DNA of 64,000 nt, taken from contig NC_058160.1 in NCBI RefSeq assembly GCF_020080835.1, positions 16,789,152-16,853,151 on the forward strand. Reading direction: 5' to 3'. The stretch comes from Cotesia glomerata. Lineage: Eukaryota > Arthropoda > Insecta > Hymenoptera > Braconidae. The notes beneath the pieces were generated by a model, which did no database searches, had not been told where the DNA came from, and was given only the letters and a program-made list of their open reading frames with translations. Positions 20,235 to 30,443 of the stretch are shown here, piece by piece. Made by a program: the position numbers and the translations under genes. Each line of letters starts with the position of its first letter. Positions within the stretch are counted from its first letter, which is position 1.

Positions 20235-20520
20235 TTTATTATCAGAAAAATAATTTGTTTTTAAGTAAAACACAGGTTATGTGTACTGTAGTAAACAACA
20301 CTGTATACACTACGGAGTATACACTATAGGTATCCGAGCTCAGTGTAGCGAGAGAGATGGCTTAGCGCCGGATCGAGTGGGAGAAAATCGCACAGTCGAT
20401 TGCGCATGGCGACGCGTCGCCACACCGTACACACTACTGCATATAGACTATATATATACCATCATATAGCGTGGTGACACGTCGCCACGGCATGCGTCGC
20501 CACGCCAGAAATCGGTTTTA
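20235..20520 (-). promoter_or_regulatory. Candidate Helentron 5' region with CGTCGCCAC repeats
   Basis: Upstream of exon 1, a GC-richer block has three CGTCGCCAC units (20415-20425, 20472-20482, 20488-20500) and inverted partners (GGCGACGCG, GTGGTGACACG) able to form hairpins. TATATATATA lies between them. This may be the promoter and/or 5' terminus of the Helentron; neither is shown. Confidence 0.3.
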
Positions 20521-20779
20521 CGTGCGGCTATAGATGTTTCACATCAAAATTTCTCCAAATTGAAATATTTGTTGTAATGTACCAACTGTAGTCGAAAATC
20601 ATTGTCCAGTTGATGCATATTTATTATTAAATTAGCGTAAAGATGAATTGTATGTACTATTATAAATTTAGGAAGCATCTTCTTTCTAATTATGCATGGT
20701 AAACCCACCATTAATAAATTTTAAGTCCTGTCATAAACGGTCAAATTTTTCCAAAATGAAGATTTTTTAATTTTAAAAA

Positions 20780-21135
20780 GTACTTATAGTCTAGTCAACA
20801 TGTGCCTTTTTGGTCAGCTTTTTTCAGCAGTCTCCGAAAATTATGATTCAGGTATCACTCGATTCGGAATGGCATCTAGATGATTTTTGAAAAAAAATGA
20901 AGTTCCACTTGCAAAAATTGCAAAAGTTATTAACAATTAACTAAAAAAAGGGGTTTTTTTTGCAAATATCTTAAAAACTAATAAAGATTTAAAAGATTTT
21001 CAAAAAAATTCAAAAAAGAAGAGGAAATTTTCTGAAAAGATGTCCCGACTCCGAAACTGTAGGACCAATATTTATAATTTTCCCAGAGGGACGAAAACGG
21101 ATGCTCTGGCTTGCGTAAGTCACGCTTACTTTGGA
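20780..21135 (-). repeat. Dispersed repeat, inverted partner of 1555-1945
   Basis: This matches the 1555-1945 repeat in inverse orientation, including AATTTTCCCAGAGGG against CCCTCTGGGAAAATT. It is non-coding and ends about 90 bp before Helitron A. Confidence 0.6.
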
Positions 21136-21460
21136 CACTTCATTAACAAAAATTATTTTAACGTATTGAATATAAAATTTAATATATATAAAATTTAATA
21201 TATATAGTATATACATATATATACTAGCTGACCCGGCAAACGTTCTTTCGCCATGTGAATAATTTCTAGAGAATTTCTAGTGTCGAAAAAAAATTACTAA
21301 CTTATTGGAAGTGTATAAGGATGTGGAATATGAGTGAAAAAGGCCTGGAGAACTGTGAACGATCAGAAAATGTTGTTTAAAAATACCAAAACACCAAACA
21401 TTAATTGTTTTAAGTTATTAAAAGTAATAATTATTTATATAATTAATTAATTACATAATA

Positions 21461-23629
21461 TTAATCTCTTAATGCTGCAGCGTGAACAATATTTTTTGTT
21501 AGCCCGTCTTTAGCTAATACAAACAAACTTGATGGTTTACCCACTCGAGAGCATGCAACGTATAATTGTCCGTGTGAAAAACATGATGTGCTCAAATCTA
21601 AGCCACAAACAGACATTGTTTGGCCTTGGGATTTATTAATAGTCATTGCAAATGCCAATCTAATCGGAAATTGAATACGCTAAAATTGCATTGGCAAATC
21701 TGTGGGTATAATAGGTATTCGTGGTATCAATATATTTTCACCTCGAAACTTGCCATTTAAAATGGTGCCTTCGATAAAGTTTTTCATTAATTTTTTAATG
21801 ACTAATCGCGTACCATTGCACAGCCGTGGCGGGTTCAAATTACGAAGCAAAATAATTGGAGATCCAACCTTCAATTGTAAGTTATGTACTGGCATGCCTG
21901 GCAAATCTAGTGAGTTCAAAAACTCTGTTGGAAAATTTACAGCTTCAGTGTCATCGCAAACTGTATCAATAGATTTATATGATACCAAGTCCCCTGGCAA
22001 TAACTGTTGTATCTTCAGATTTAAAATGTCAACCTCCACATTATTTGCAGCTAACATTGCTCTTTCTGCAAGCCACTCGAGATTTATGTAATTCGTGTGT
22101 ACATCGGAAAATATTTGTTCAATGAGAGCATCTTGCGAATCAATGATTGTGCAGAAATCATTCGCTAATTTTATGTATCCAGTTTCAGCTATAGTGACTT
22201 TTCCATCACCGATATCTGAGAGTTGTTTTGAGAATGTTTCAGCGGATGGATCTTGAAGCATTTGAACGCGCATATTTACTTTCAGCTGTACTATTTCAAC
22301 ATTACGCCACAATGTCGATGATTTTAAGCAGGCGTTGATTTCATCTGCGTATGTTGAACGTGGAATGACGGGGAGTGTTTGTCTGAAGTCACCTGAAAGG
22401 ACTAACAGAATGCCACCAAATAGTTTGTCGTTGTTTTTAATATCTTTCAATGTCCTGTTCAATGCCTCAAGCGAATGTTTGTGTGCCATGGTACATTCAT
22501 CCCAGATGATAATTTTACACTGTTTCAGCACTGTGGCTATGGACGATTGTTTTTTTATGTTGCACACTGCGTCAGGGTTATTTTGAATATTTAGTGGTAG
22601 CTTAAATACTGAATGAGCTGTTCTGCCTCCATCCAATAAAGTTGCCGCAATGCCCGATGATGCAACGGCCAATGCGATGCCATTATTGGATCGTATTTTG
22701 GCGAGAATTAGCGAAATAAGGAATGTCTTGCCAGTTCTACCTGGTGCATCTAAAAAGAAGAATCCACCTTGTCCTGCTGAAACTGCGAGCATAATGCGGT
22801 CGTAAATGGTTCTTTGTTCCTCATTCATTAGTGGGACATTGCAAGTAACAATCGCCGCCGTTTCTACAGTGTTGTACTGCATTTCACGATTCATTTCAGT
22901 GTTCATTAAATCAGTTTCACCTCGATTTGGCGAATTCATACCGAAATGACTGAGTGGTAAGTTGGCAATGATAATGCAAAGATCCTCAATAGTAATCAAT
23001 GCTTCATTGTACATATCGTCGCTGAATATTATCGCTAGATCGTTACACCGTGTACGATGTTGATGCAATGTATCATCAGTCATTGAATCTTTGTGATTAT
23101 CCCACAATATCTCTGCTCAGGCTGGAAAACATGTAGTCAACACTAAAGCGAATAGTAGACGAATTTGTATTGCTGTACAGTTCAATGCTGCTTCAGCAAG
23201 CATACATTCCCACTGATTGTCATCTTCTAGCAAGCCGAGTACAAGGCATGCATCTTTATACGTTGTATACTGTTGCCCATTCACTTTACGTATATCTTGA
23301 AATGACAATGGGCCAGTAACATTAACCAGCAATAGTCGAAGATAAAAGCACTCAGTTTGTCTTGGATTCACTGTAAATACTCACCCCAAGGCGTTTGATT
23401 TGAATAAATTGGGGCATGCATCAACTAGTGAGACTTGCTTGCGGGGTATCCATTGTTTTGTTTGAGCCCATGTGAAATAGCGTGGTACTTGTGAATAGAG
23501 TAAAGTACGTGCAAAGGCACCAAAATCATCCGCACGATTACACAATTCAAAAAATTCAGTGACTGTAGTTTTTGGTGGATTTATAGCACGATCAATCGCT
23601 GTCTCGTTTGTGAAATTTACACGCTTCAT
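21461..23629 (-). pseudogene. Helitron A Pif1-type helicase, disrupted
   Basis: The helicase domain reads from about 23629 down. Walker A is DAPGRTGKTF (about 22745), with R replacing the second G of the GGTGKT seen in copy B. Walker B is IIWDECTM, followed by LSGDFRQTLPVIPR, NGTRLVI and MTINKSQGQT near the C-terminus. Lesions are a frameshift after WGEYLQ near 23372, a TGA replacing CGA at 23115, and an in-frame TAG at 21676. The TAG and the WGEYLQ frameshift are also in copy B, so they predate both copies. Confidence 0.85.
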
Positions 23630-23909
23630 TGGAGCTGATGTACCGACCTATTTGGTAGAGCGTTATTTCATCGTTTTTATTTACTGGAGGAGCATTCACA
23701 TTGGTATTTTTCACTCTAAACACCGCTATGTCACTGCCTTTATGGACATACTTGCAAATGTATTTGATGCTCTTCACAGAACTGCAGAACTCAACATTAA
23801 TATGAGCATTGTATGTTTTGCTCAGCCGGGGCGAATATGGCACGACCCAACGATTGTCAATATCAATGTCTGTGTTGCTGATGTTTTTAATAAATGATTC
23901 GAATGGACT
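23592..23909 (-). pseudogene. Helitron A Rep remnant
   Basis: This keeps the C-terminal Rep segment, with AHINVEFCSSVKSIKYICKYVHKGSD containing the tyrosine region. The HUH motif present in copy B is deleted. The right border at about 23905 is a deletion junction that jumps to N-terminal sequence (FLKSIRTF region). Confidence 0.75.
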
Positions 23910-24044
23910 TCAGGAACACGTTAGAATCTGGATCTGCGCCGATAAGCAAACTGTTCAATGGTTCCGGTGGTGTTTCAATTACAGGTAGTTGTACCTTCCC
24001 TGACGCGCGACACATCCCGGCTGGTTCATTTTTAATAGATTTCA

Positions 24045-24175
24045 TAGAAATCTAACTATTGCAATGGTCCTCATGACAAAACTTTTGAAAAATTTTGCTA
24101 TATTCCGACTTAACTCGATGAGCTGAGTCAGAAAATACATATGGTTCAAAAGTTTATATATGTACTTTCACCGAA
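24045..24175. other. Sequence unique to Helitron A
   Basis: About 130 bp here replaces about 650 bp present in copy B. It begins with a small hairpin (TAGATTTCATAGAAATCTA) and has no coding sense. It may be filler DNA from deletion repair or capture. Confidence 0.5.
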
Positions 24176-24948
24176 TTCGTTTTTTACCATTCCCAACAAT
24201 ATTTTCGTTATAAATAAGAAAGAATAATTTTTGATTTTATAATAAACGTAAAAAATAATTTATACTTACAACTCAATAGCCGTTGTTTGCGGGAACTCGT
24301 GACACGTGTTGAGTATTTTAGAGGTTATGTAAGTCACTTAATTAACTGATCGTGCGATTTACACTCAAAATTAATAATTTTATTAGTTATTAATGATTAA
24401 TTATATTCAATAATATTAGTTATTAATAAATAAATAATAAAGTTACTCGAGAATATATTTGATATGAGAGTTACACTGAAATAGTAAAAATGTTTAACTA
24501 CTACGCTTGAAGCATAAACACTAATAATAGCCGAAAACTGTAGAGGTAACATCCCTACTCCGTGCTGTTTACAGGGTGAGAAGTGACACCGGTAGACACA
24601 TGGAGGGGATAACTTACCAAGTGATAATAATTGATGTTATCGAGCGGGATAGAAAATGATAAAATTATGAAAATGACTATTGAAAAGCAAGGGTTGGTGA
24701 TAAAAAAGTGCAAATTTAGAGTTGTATGTATTTTTTGATGCCACATAATAAAAAAATAAAAAAAAAAAAAATTTTATCAAAATAATAAAAAAAAAATTTT
24801 TGGGGTGAACAGCCCTTATCACTTGGAGGTTAGAAAAATAGATAGTAGCCTATTCTCAGGCTTACTGAATATGCATAAAAAATTTCATGAGAATCGGTCA
24901 AGCCGTTTCGGAGGAGTATGGGAACGAACATTGTGACAGGAGAATTTC

Positions 24949-24954
<6 letters not shown>

Positions 24955-25022
<68 letters not shown>
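24955..25022. repeat. (TA)n microsatellite
   Basis: A nearly pure TA tract of about 65 bp lies between Helitron A's 5' end and another Helitron-like 3' end. Confidence 0.95.
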
Positions 25023-25023
<1 letters not shown>

Positions 25024-25062
25024 TAGCGGTTCCCGCCCGCTTCGCTGGGCGAAATGAAAAAG
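25023..25062 (-). mobile_element. Helitron-like 3' terminus, different family
   Basis: The minus strand has a GC-rich hairpin (GCCCAGCGAAGCGGGC) followed by GGGAACCGCTAG and then TATATA. A hairpin about 10 bases before a CTAG end is the Helitron 3' signature. The sequence differs from the termini of copies A and B. The element's body is not recognisable; the AT-rich 25063-25097 follows. Confidence 0.6.
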
Positions 25063-25097
25063 AAATAAATTAAATTTTAAGTTTCATTTTTATTTAT

Positions 25098-25264
25098 TAA
25101 CTTCCCGCTAAAAATCTCAGATTTTCAAAAATCGGGAAGTTATTGTTTTCACCCCGTTTTACAAAAATCGAGTTTTCATCAAATCTCGACGTTTGAAGGT
25201 CACAGGAAGCTTCCCTGACTATTTTTACGATGATGTCCGTACGTCTGTATGTATGTGTGTGTGT

Positions 25265-25326
<62 letters not shown>

Positions 25327-25330
25327 ATGT
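25098..25330 (+). repeat. AACTTCCCGC/(TG)n repeat, left part split by a LINE
   Basis: The first part of the 34062-type repeat: AACTTCCCGCTAA, ATCGGGAAGTTATTG, CTCGACGTTT, then a (TG)n tract at 25253-25325. The LINE at 25331-30443 interrupts it. The remaining part continues at 30444. Confidence 0.85.
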
Positions 25331-25571
25331 TTTTTTGGGGGGGGTCTCCTTTTTACGGATTCTAGGCATAGCTTTTTGGCCTGGATATGTGGCGACTCGA
25401 CGCAGCGTCATACTAAAACTCGACACTAACGCCCCTACCCACTAAACCCTAAACCCCTTTTCCTTCTTTCCTCTAATCCCTCATGGAAACCGCCGTCAGG
25501 CATTACTTCGTGAAGGGAGGATCTAGCTACTGCTCTTCCTTCTGGTGGCTAAGGTGTTAACTACCTTCCTT

Positions 25572-28550
25572 CTATCTTCTGCTATTTGCTCTTTTTCTTT
25601 CGGTGGAACGCAAGTCTTTAAGGACTTCTGTTGCAAACGTGTTGGTAGCGTTCCAGACAGCTTCTGATGACAGCATTGCTGCTACTATTGTCTCTGGTTG
25701 GATTTTCCTCTTCAGGATATTCTCCAGCTCATCTCGCTGTGGGTAAAAACGTGGGCACTCAAAGAAAACGTGCTCTGCATCTTCATTGACTCCTGAGCAG
25801 GACGGGCACTCCGGGGAATCATCATGCTTGAAGCGGTGGAGATACGCCCGGAAACAGCCGTGTCCTGATAACATCTGTGTAAGATAATAGTTGACCTCAC
25901 CGTGACTCCGGTCCAGCCAAACGTTGATCCTTGGTATGAGACGATGCGTCCACCTACCCTTCACTGTGGCATCCCACTGTAGTTGCCATCTACTTATGCT
26001 CCTCTGCCGCTCTTCTGTTCCAAGCTCCTCAGCGCTTAGTGTGGTCGACTTCTTTCGTTGGTAAAGGATCCGTCTTTCCTCAGCTAAGACTCTGAGAGGC
26101 AAAGTTCCGGAGATGACACACACTGCTTCCATAGATATTGTGCGGAAGGCACTTGCTACTCTTAAGGCACTCAGACGGTAGACTGGTCCAGCCTTTCTCC
26201 ATGATTCTTGCTTTTCTAGTGCGTCCGCCCATATAGATATTCCGTAAGTGAGCACTGATGTGACTACAGATGATAATAGTAGTCTTCTGCTCTGCTTTGG
26301 GCCTCCGACGTTTGGCATCAGTCGTGCTAAGCTAGCTACCACTGCTGATGCTTTTGCACTCACGTGTTCGACTTGCTGCTTAAAGTTGAGTCGGGCATCA
26401 AGCATCACTCCCAGATATCGGATATATGGTTGTGATGTGATTTCTTGTTCTACGACTTTCAGTTTTATGATCTCTATCACTTTTCTGCTGGTAATAAGCA
26501 CAGCCTCAGTCTTCTGTTTAGCCAGTTGTAGATTCATTGAATCAATCCACCGGTTAACTTTCTCAAAGGTGATACCGAACATGTGGTTTATCTCATCTAG
26601 GTGTTTCGCAACGATTACGACAGCTACATCGTCTGCATATGCAACAAGCTTGACACTTCTTGGAAGAGTCAGTCTCAGCAGGCCATCATACATGACATTC
26701 CACAGAAGTGGACCCAGAACAGAACCCTGGGGTACACCTCCGGTAATATCATACTCTTTTGGACCATTGTTCGTGTCGTATCTCAGGATTCTGTCTGTGA
26801 AGTAGCTAGCCACTATCCTACGTAGGTATCCTGGTACGTTTTTCTCTTCCAAGGCTTGCATAATGCAGTCCCAGTTGGCGGAGTTGAAGGCATTTTTGAT
26901 GTCCAGAGTGGCCACCAGGCAGTACTTCTTCGCTCCACCCTTCCATCTGATCCCTTCGATTGCCTCCTTGGCCGTTGCAACAACCAAGTTGATTGCGTCC
27001 AGGGTTGATCGTCCTTTCCGAAAACCATACTGGTTGTCTGCCAGGAGTGGATCGACAACTGCTTCTATTCTTTGGTGGATTATACGCTCAAGTATCTTAC
27101 CTGTCGTGTCTAACATACAAAGTGGTCGATAAGATGACGGTTCTTCTGGTGGCTTTTTCCCTTGTGGAAGTGGTACTAGTCGTTGCTGCTTCCACTTCCG
27201 AGGGAAAATCCCTTCCTTGAGGCATGTGTCGTAGACGTCCAGGAACAATGATGGCACTGCTTTTATAGTTGTTTTTAAAGCAATATTGGGGACCCCGTCC
27301 AATCCCGGCGCTTTATTGTTCCCTATACGATTACAAGCCTCCATCAGTTCTCCCTCCGTGACAGATGGAATGTCATCCATTTCATTCTGCGCTAATAGGT
27401 AGTTAAACTTGCTTTGTTCGGGGAACAACGCGTTTACGATCTTCTGTAGGAGTTGAGGACACGTGGGTGATGGCATTAGCTGGTTTTTAAGATGGGTCAT
27501 GACCACCTTATACGGCCTACCCCACAGATCTCTGTCCACCTCGTTGATGAGCTCCTTCCAGCATTTTCTTTTGCTATCTTTGATGGCTTTGTTCAGGGAT
27601 CGACGGGCTTTTTTGTACTCTGCGACCAGCTCCACAGAGTTAGGTCGTCGGTAGCCACGCTGAGATATTCTTCTCTTCTGATGACACTCTTTACGAAGGG
27701 CGCTGATGTGGTCGTTCCACCAGTGAACGGAAGGTCTTGTGTTTATGCCACGTCTACGAGACATACTGGCGTCACACGCCTGGGTCACTCTTTTCATCAG
27801 GTCCTTGGTCTTCTCTTCTGTGCAGCCCGCGATAATCTGGTCACTATTGAGAGCTACTAACAATGCCCTTGGGTCAAAAGTTTGTACCTTCCAACCAATG
27901 GTGTTAAGTTGCTTTTTAGGTCTTCTCGGGCTCTGGGCGTTCAATATTTCCCAGAAAATCGCGTTGTGGTCGCTGGCTATGTAGGTATCCATCACCTTCC
28001 AGTTGATATTACCTCTGGTGAGGCTGCCACTGACGAAAGTGAGATCTACAATAGAACTTGTGTCTCCTTTGGTGTAGGTTGGTGTGTCACCATTGTTGAG
28101 CAGTACTACATCTAATGTAGAAAAGGCTTCTAGTAATTCCTTTTCTCGCGCGTTTGTATTCTTGCTACCCCAGTCTACTGCCCAGGCGTTGAAGTCCCCA
28201 GCTATTTCCACTGGGTGGTAATGCTTCGCGTCCTCGGTAAGTCGATCCAGGAATGCGGTGAATTCGACAGTAGAGAGGCTAGGTGGTGCGTAGCAGCTAT
28301 AGAAGCGGATGCCCTCTACTGATACTGCTACAAAGCCGGCATTGCTGTTGTCGACTGCATTTTGGAAAGGGAGCTTGCCACATGACCAGATGACAGCTTT
28401 GGATGTGCTGTCAGATTCCCAGGGTTGGGTACTCAGGTGTTTATATGGCTCTGCTATCAGTACCAAGTCAAGCTCTAGTTCTCGCACGGATTGCATGAGC
28501 AGGTCATGCGCTGCCTCACAATGGTTGAGGTTGAGCTGCAGTATCCTCAT
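25572..28550 (-). CDS. R1-clade ORF2: endonuclease and reverse transcriptase
   Basis: A 992-residue protein counted from the ATG at 28550. The apurinic-type endonuclease lies at about 1-220, with RILQLNLNH at the start, LIAEPY (catalytic E) and EIAGDFNAW at about 125. Reverse transcriptase spans about 400-700, with GRSTLDAI, ATLDIKNAFNSA, GGVPQGSVLGPLLWN and YADDV at about 638. The C-terminal CPSC...H...C zinc-knuckle is at about 913-932. It nicks target DNA and primes reverse transcription there. The ATG overlaps the ORF1 stop as ATGA, pointing to coupled reinitiation. An in-frame ATG 16 codons further upstream lies within ORF1 and is less likely. No internal stop was seen. Confidence 0.92.
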   Translation of the reverse strand: MRILQLNLNHCEAAHDLLMQSVRELELDLVLIAEPYKHLSTQPWESDSTSKAVIWSCGKLPFQNAVDNSNAGFVAVSVEGIRFYSCYAPPSLSTVEFTAFLDRLTEDAKHYHPVEIAGDFNAWAVDWGSKNTNAREKELLEAFSTLDVVLLNNGDTPTYTKGDTSSIVDLTFVSGSLTRGNINWKVMDTYIASDHNAIFWEILNAQSPRRPKKQLNTIGWKVQTFDPRALLVALNSDQIIAGCTEEKTKDLMKRVTQACDASMSRRRGINTRPSVHWWNDHISALRKECHQKRRISQRGYRRPNSVELVAEYKKARRSLNKAIKDSKRKCWKELINEVDRDLWGRPYKVVMTHLKNQLMPSPTCPQLLQKIVNALFPEQSKFNYLLAQNEMDDIPSVTEGELMEACNRIGNNKAPGLDGVPNIALKTTIKAVPSLFLDVYDTCLKEGIFPRKWKQQRLVPLPQGKKPPEEPSSYRPLCMLDTTGKILERIIHQRIEAVVDPLLADNQYGFRKGRSTLDAINLVVATAKEAIEGIRWKGGAKKYCLVATLDIKNAFNSANWDCIMQALEEKNVPGYLRRIVASYFTDRILRYDTNNGPKEYDITGGVPQGSVLGPLLWNVMYDGLLRLTLPRSVKLVAYADDVAVVIVAKHLDEINHMFGITFEKVNRWIDSMNLQLAKQKTEAVLITSRKVIEIIKLKVVEQEITSQPYIRYLGVMLDARLNFKQQVEHVSAKASAVVASLARLMPNVGGPKQSRRLLLSSVVTSVLTYGISIWADALEKQESWRKAGPVYRLSALRVASAFRTISMEAVCVISGTLPLRVLAEERRILYQRKKSTTLSAEELGTEERQRSISRWQLQWDATVKGRWTHRLIPRINVWLDRSHGEVNYYLTQMLSGHGCFRAYLHRFKHDDSPECPSCSGVNEDAEHVFFECPRFYPQRDELENILKRKIQPETIVAAMLSSEAVWNATNTFATEVLKDLRSTERKRANSRR

Positions 28551-29902
28551 GCTTGTTTGTTCGTCAACTTCTGGAGTGCATCCTGAAATAACGGGCACTT
28601 ATGGGTACCGGCATGGTGGGCAACATTCTCTGCACTTTCAATCTCAGCACATAATGTACATTTGGCGGGATTTTTACAATCAGCAATCTTGTGCCCTTCT
28701 TGTCCGCACCTGATGCAAAGCTTCGACCGGTCCACCTTGCTTTTGCACTGGGATCCATGATGTCCGAAATGCCAGCATTTAAAGCATTGAATAGGTTTCT
28801 TCGATGTCCTTATTCGGCAATTAACCCAACCAATCCGGATTTTGCTACTTCCATCCAGTAGTTTCTGTGCTGTTGCTGCTGGTAGAATTACTGTGGCAAT
28901 TTGAGTACCTCTATAGGCCTTACGGATCTTGATTGCCTCTAGTGGTATCTCACAGCCATCTCCAGCTTTCTCCTGTAGGGCACCCTGGATGTGATCCTTA
29001 GTTGTTTCTTCATCGACGTCTCGGATCTCAATTACCTCCTGTGGTCCTTTGCAGATTACTTTCGCGTCTTCTTTCAGAATGTCTGCAATGGTCTTTCTCA
29101 ATGTTTGGCCTTTGTCGGTGCTCTTCCTCGAAAGAGTTATCAGCATATCTCCAGCATTGGTCTTATGGATCTTCTCTACCGTACTGCGGACCTGGTCGTC
29201 AGGGACGTCCTGTTTTATTCGACGCAGGATCTCGGCGTACTTTGCTTTCTCTGTCAGCCAAATGATGAGGGCATCCGGTCTGATCCATTTCCGCGGTTTC
29301 TTTCGCTTGGGTTCAGGTCGGGGCTCCTTTGACGTCTGTTTTGAGAGCATCTCTTTCTTCTGTCGCTTTAGCTCTTGCTTGGACTGAACTTTTTGCCAGA
29401 CTGACGCTTTTTCCTGTTCGTCGCTTCGCCCTGCCGCTCCTTGTGGAGGGCTTTTCTTCAAATCCTTTTTCTTTATGGCTTGGCTGATTGTTGGGTCAGG
29501 AGAAGGTCGATTTTTTCTCTTACCTGACTTGTTGCTGGCTTCACTTTTGTCTTCCGCGACTGATTCACCGTCACCTTCAGCTCCGGTGTCCATTGCTTCG
29601 TCAGTCACGTCGATAGCCTGACAGTCTTTCTCCGGTGTAGCATGGGATATGCGCTGCAATGATGAGCGCCACTCCTCGTCCAGCTTCTCAAACCTTTGAA
29701 GGGCGTTAGTTACACCAGTCATCTTGGATTTAATCTCTTTGTGAATGTTGACCTTTGGTTGAACGAAATCATTCAACTCACTGATCAGCTTTTCAAGGCG
29801 TTTGAGCGCTTGCGAACGCTTCATTTCAGCGCTTGCGTCAATCGCTGCTTGTTGGGCATGTAGCCCGTTTCCACTTTTGTTTGTTTCCTTTGAATTACTC
29901 AT
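28547..29902 (-). CDS. R1-clade ORF1: Gag-like RNA-binding protein
   Basis: A 451-residue protein. The N-terminal half is charged and probably coiled coil, with basic runs (KRQKKEML, KRKKPRKW) that could act in nuclear import. The C-terminal third has a cluster of CCHC knuckles: CFKCWHFGHHGSQC, CIRCGQEGHKIADC and a third beginning CTLCAE. This fits the nucleic-acid-binding ORF1 protein of R1-clade LINEs, which packages the element RNA. It ends at TGA 28547-28549, overlapping the ORF2 ATG by two bases. Confidence 0.9.
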   Translation of the reverse strand: MSNSKETNKSGNGLHAQQAAIDASAEMKRSQALKRLEKLISELNDFVQPKVNIHKEIKSKMTGVTNALQRFEKLDEEWRSSLQRISHATPEKDCQAIDVTDEAMDTGAEGDGESVAEDKSEASNKSGKRKNRPSPDPTISQAIKKKDLKKSPPQGAAGRSDEQEKASVWQKVQSKQELKRQKKEMLSKQTSKEPRPEPKRKKPRKWIRPDALIIWLTEKAKYAEILRRIKQDVPDDQVRSTVEKIHKTNAGDMLITLSRKSTDKGQTLRKTIADILKEDAKVICKGPQEVIEIRDVDEETTKDHIQGALQEKAGDGCEIPLEAIKIRKAYRGTQIATVILPAATAQKLLDGSSKIRIGWVNCRIRTSKKPIQCFKCWHFGHHGSQCKSKVDRSKLCIRCGQEGHKIADCKNPAKCTLCAEIESAENVAHHAGTHKCPLFQDALQKLTNKQA

Positions 29903-30443
29903 ACTTTTTAATTTACCAGCGCATCGTACGGAGTGGAGCGGGTTGCCATAACTAAGAACGGGTGTACCCTCGGAGATAGTACTCCTACCCCAGTTCCCTG
30001 AGGCCTAGCCGACACTTAGCCAGTCCCGGGATACATGGACGGACTAGACTCGCTCGGAGCGGTGAAGATTCCGATCTCTAACACTCACTGCGTACTTCGT
30101 GATCAAGGCCCGAAGTGGCTGGCTCCTGATCCACTGCTGCAACTTACACCTCGGTAGAGCAAGCTCACATCAGCCGTGGCCTGCATCGTCGGAAACTACG
30201 ATACAGGTTCGGGTCACTCCCAGTGGGTCACAGCAGAGAACGATCGTCTTGTTAGGTCAATTAGTGCGACCAACCCATTAAAGGGGAGTTTTGTCCACGG
30301 GAGCGTATTTTGTTTGGTTATTTTGCTTGGCTCCTACCCGCTGTACCTCATCAACTAAGAGATTAAGTGTCATCCAAGGACAGCGAGCGTTCTCCCATCC
30401 GCTCGGGGAGACGCGCCCGGTAGCAGTATCTCTTCTGCCCTAA

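Larger units (their letters stand above)
21224..24943 (-). mobile_element. Helitron copy A, internally deleted
   Basis: On the minus strand the 3' end is a hairpin followed by GGGTCAGCTAG (CTAG end), and the 5' end is TCTCCTGTCAC. Both ends lie in TA-rich flanks with the A/T insertion context expected for Helitrons. It is nearly identical to copy B (37243-43132) but lacks about 83 bp at 23633, about 1.56 kb at 23905 (most of Rep and N-terminal sequence) and about 0.65 kb at 24045, where about 130 bp of different sequence is present. It keeps a mostly open but mutated helicase and cannot be autonomous. Confidence 0.9.
25331..30443 (-). mobile_element. R1-clade non-LTR retrotransposon in a (TG)n tract
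   Basis: A 5.1-kb LINE on the minus strand: 5' UTR 29903-30443, ORF1 28547-29902, ORF2 25572-28550, 3' UTR ending in a short A run at 25331-25336. Flanks share the 14-bp duplication GTGTGTGTGGATGT (25317-25330 and 30444-30457). The target is the (TG)n stretch of a host repeat. The R1-clade Waldo lineage is known for microsatellite (ACAY)n targets, which a CA/TG tract satisfies, so Waldo-like is my inference. Both ORFs are open, so the copy may be competent or recently so. Confidence 0.9.

Noticed and set aside
25193..25445. Open frames encoding long Cys-Val or Thr-His repeats
   Set aside because: They are translations of the (TG)n microsatellite in different frames, not genes.
26248..26805. 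185-codon plus-strand frame
   Set aside because: Shadow frame of LINE ORF2, whose domains are clear on the minus strand.
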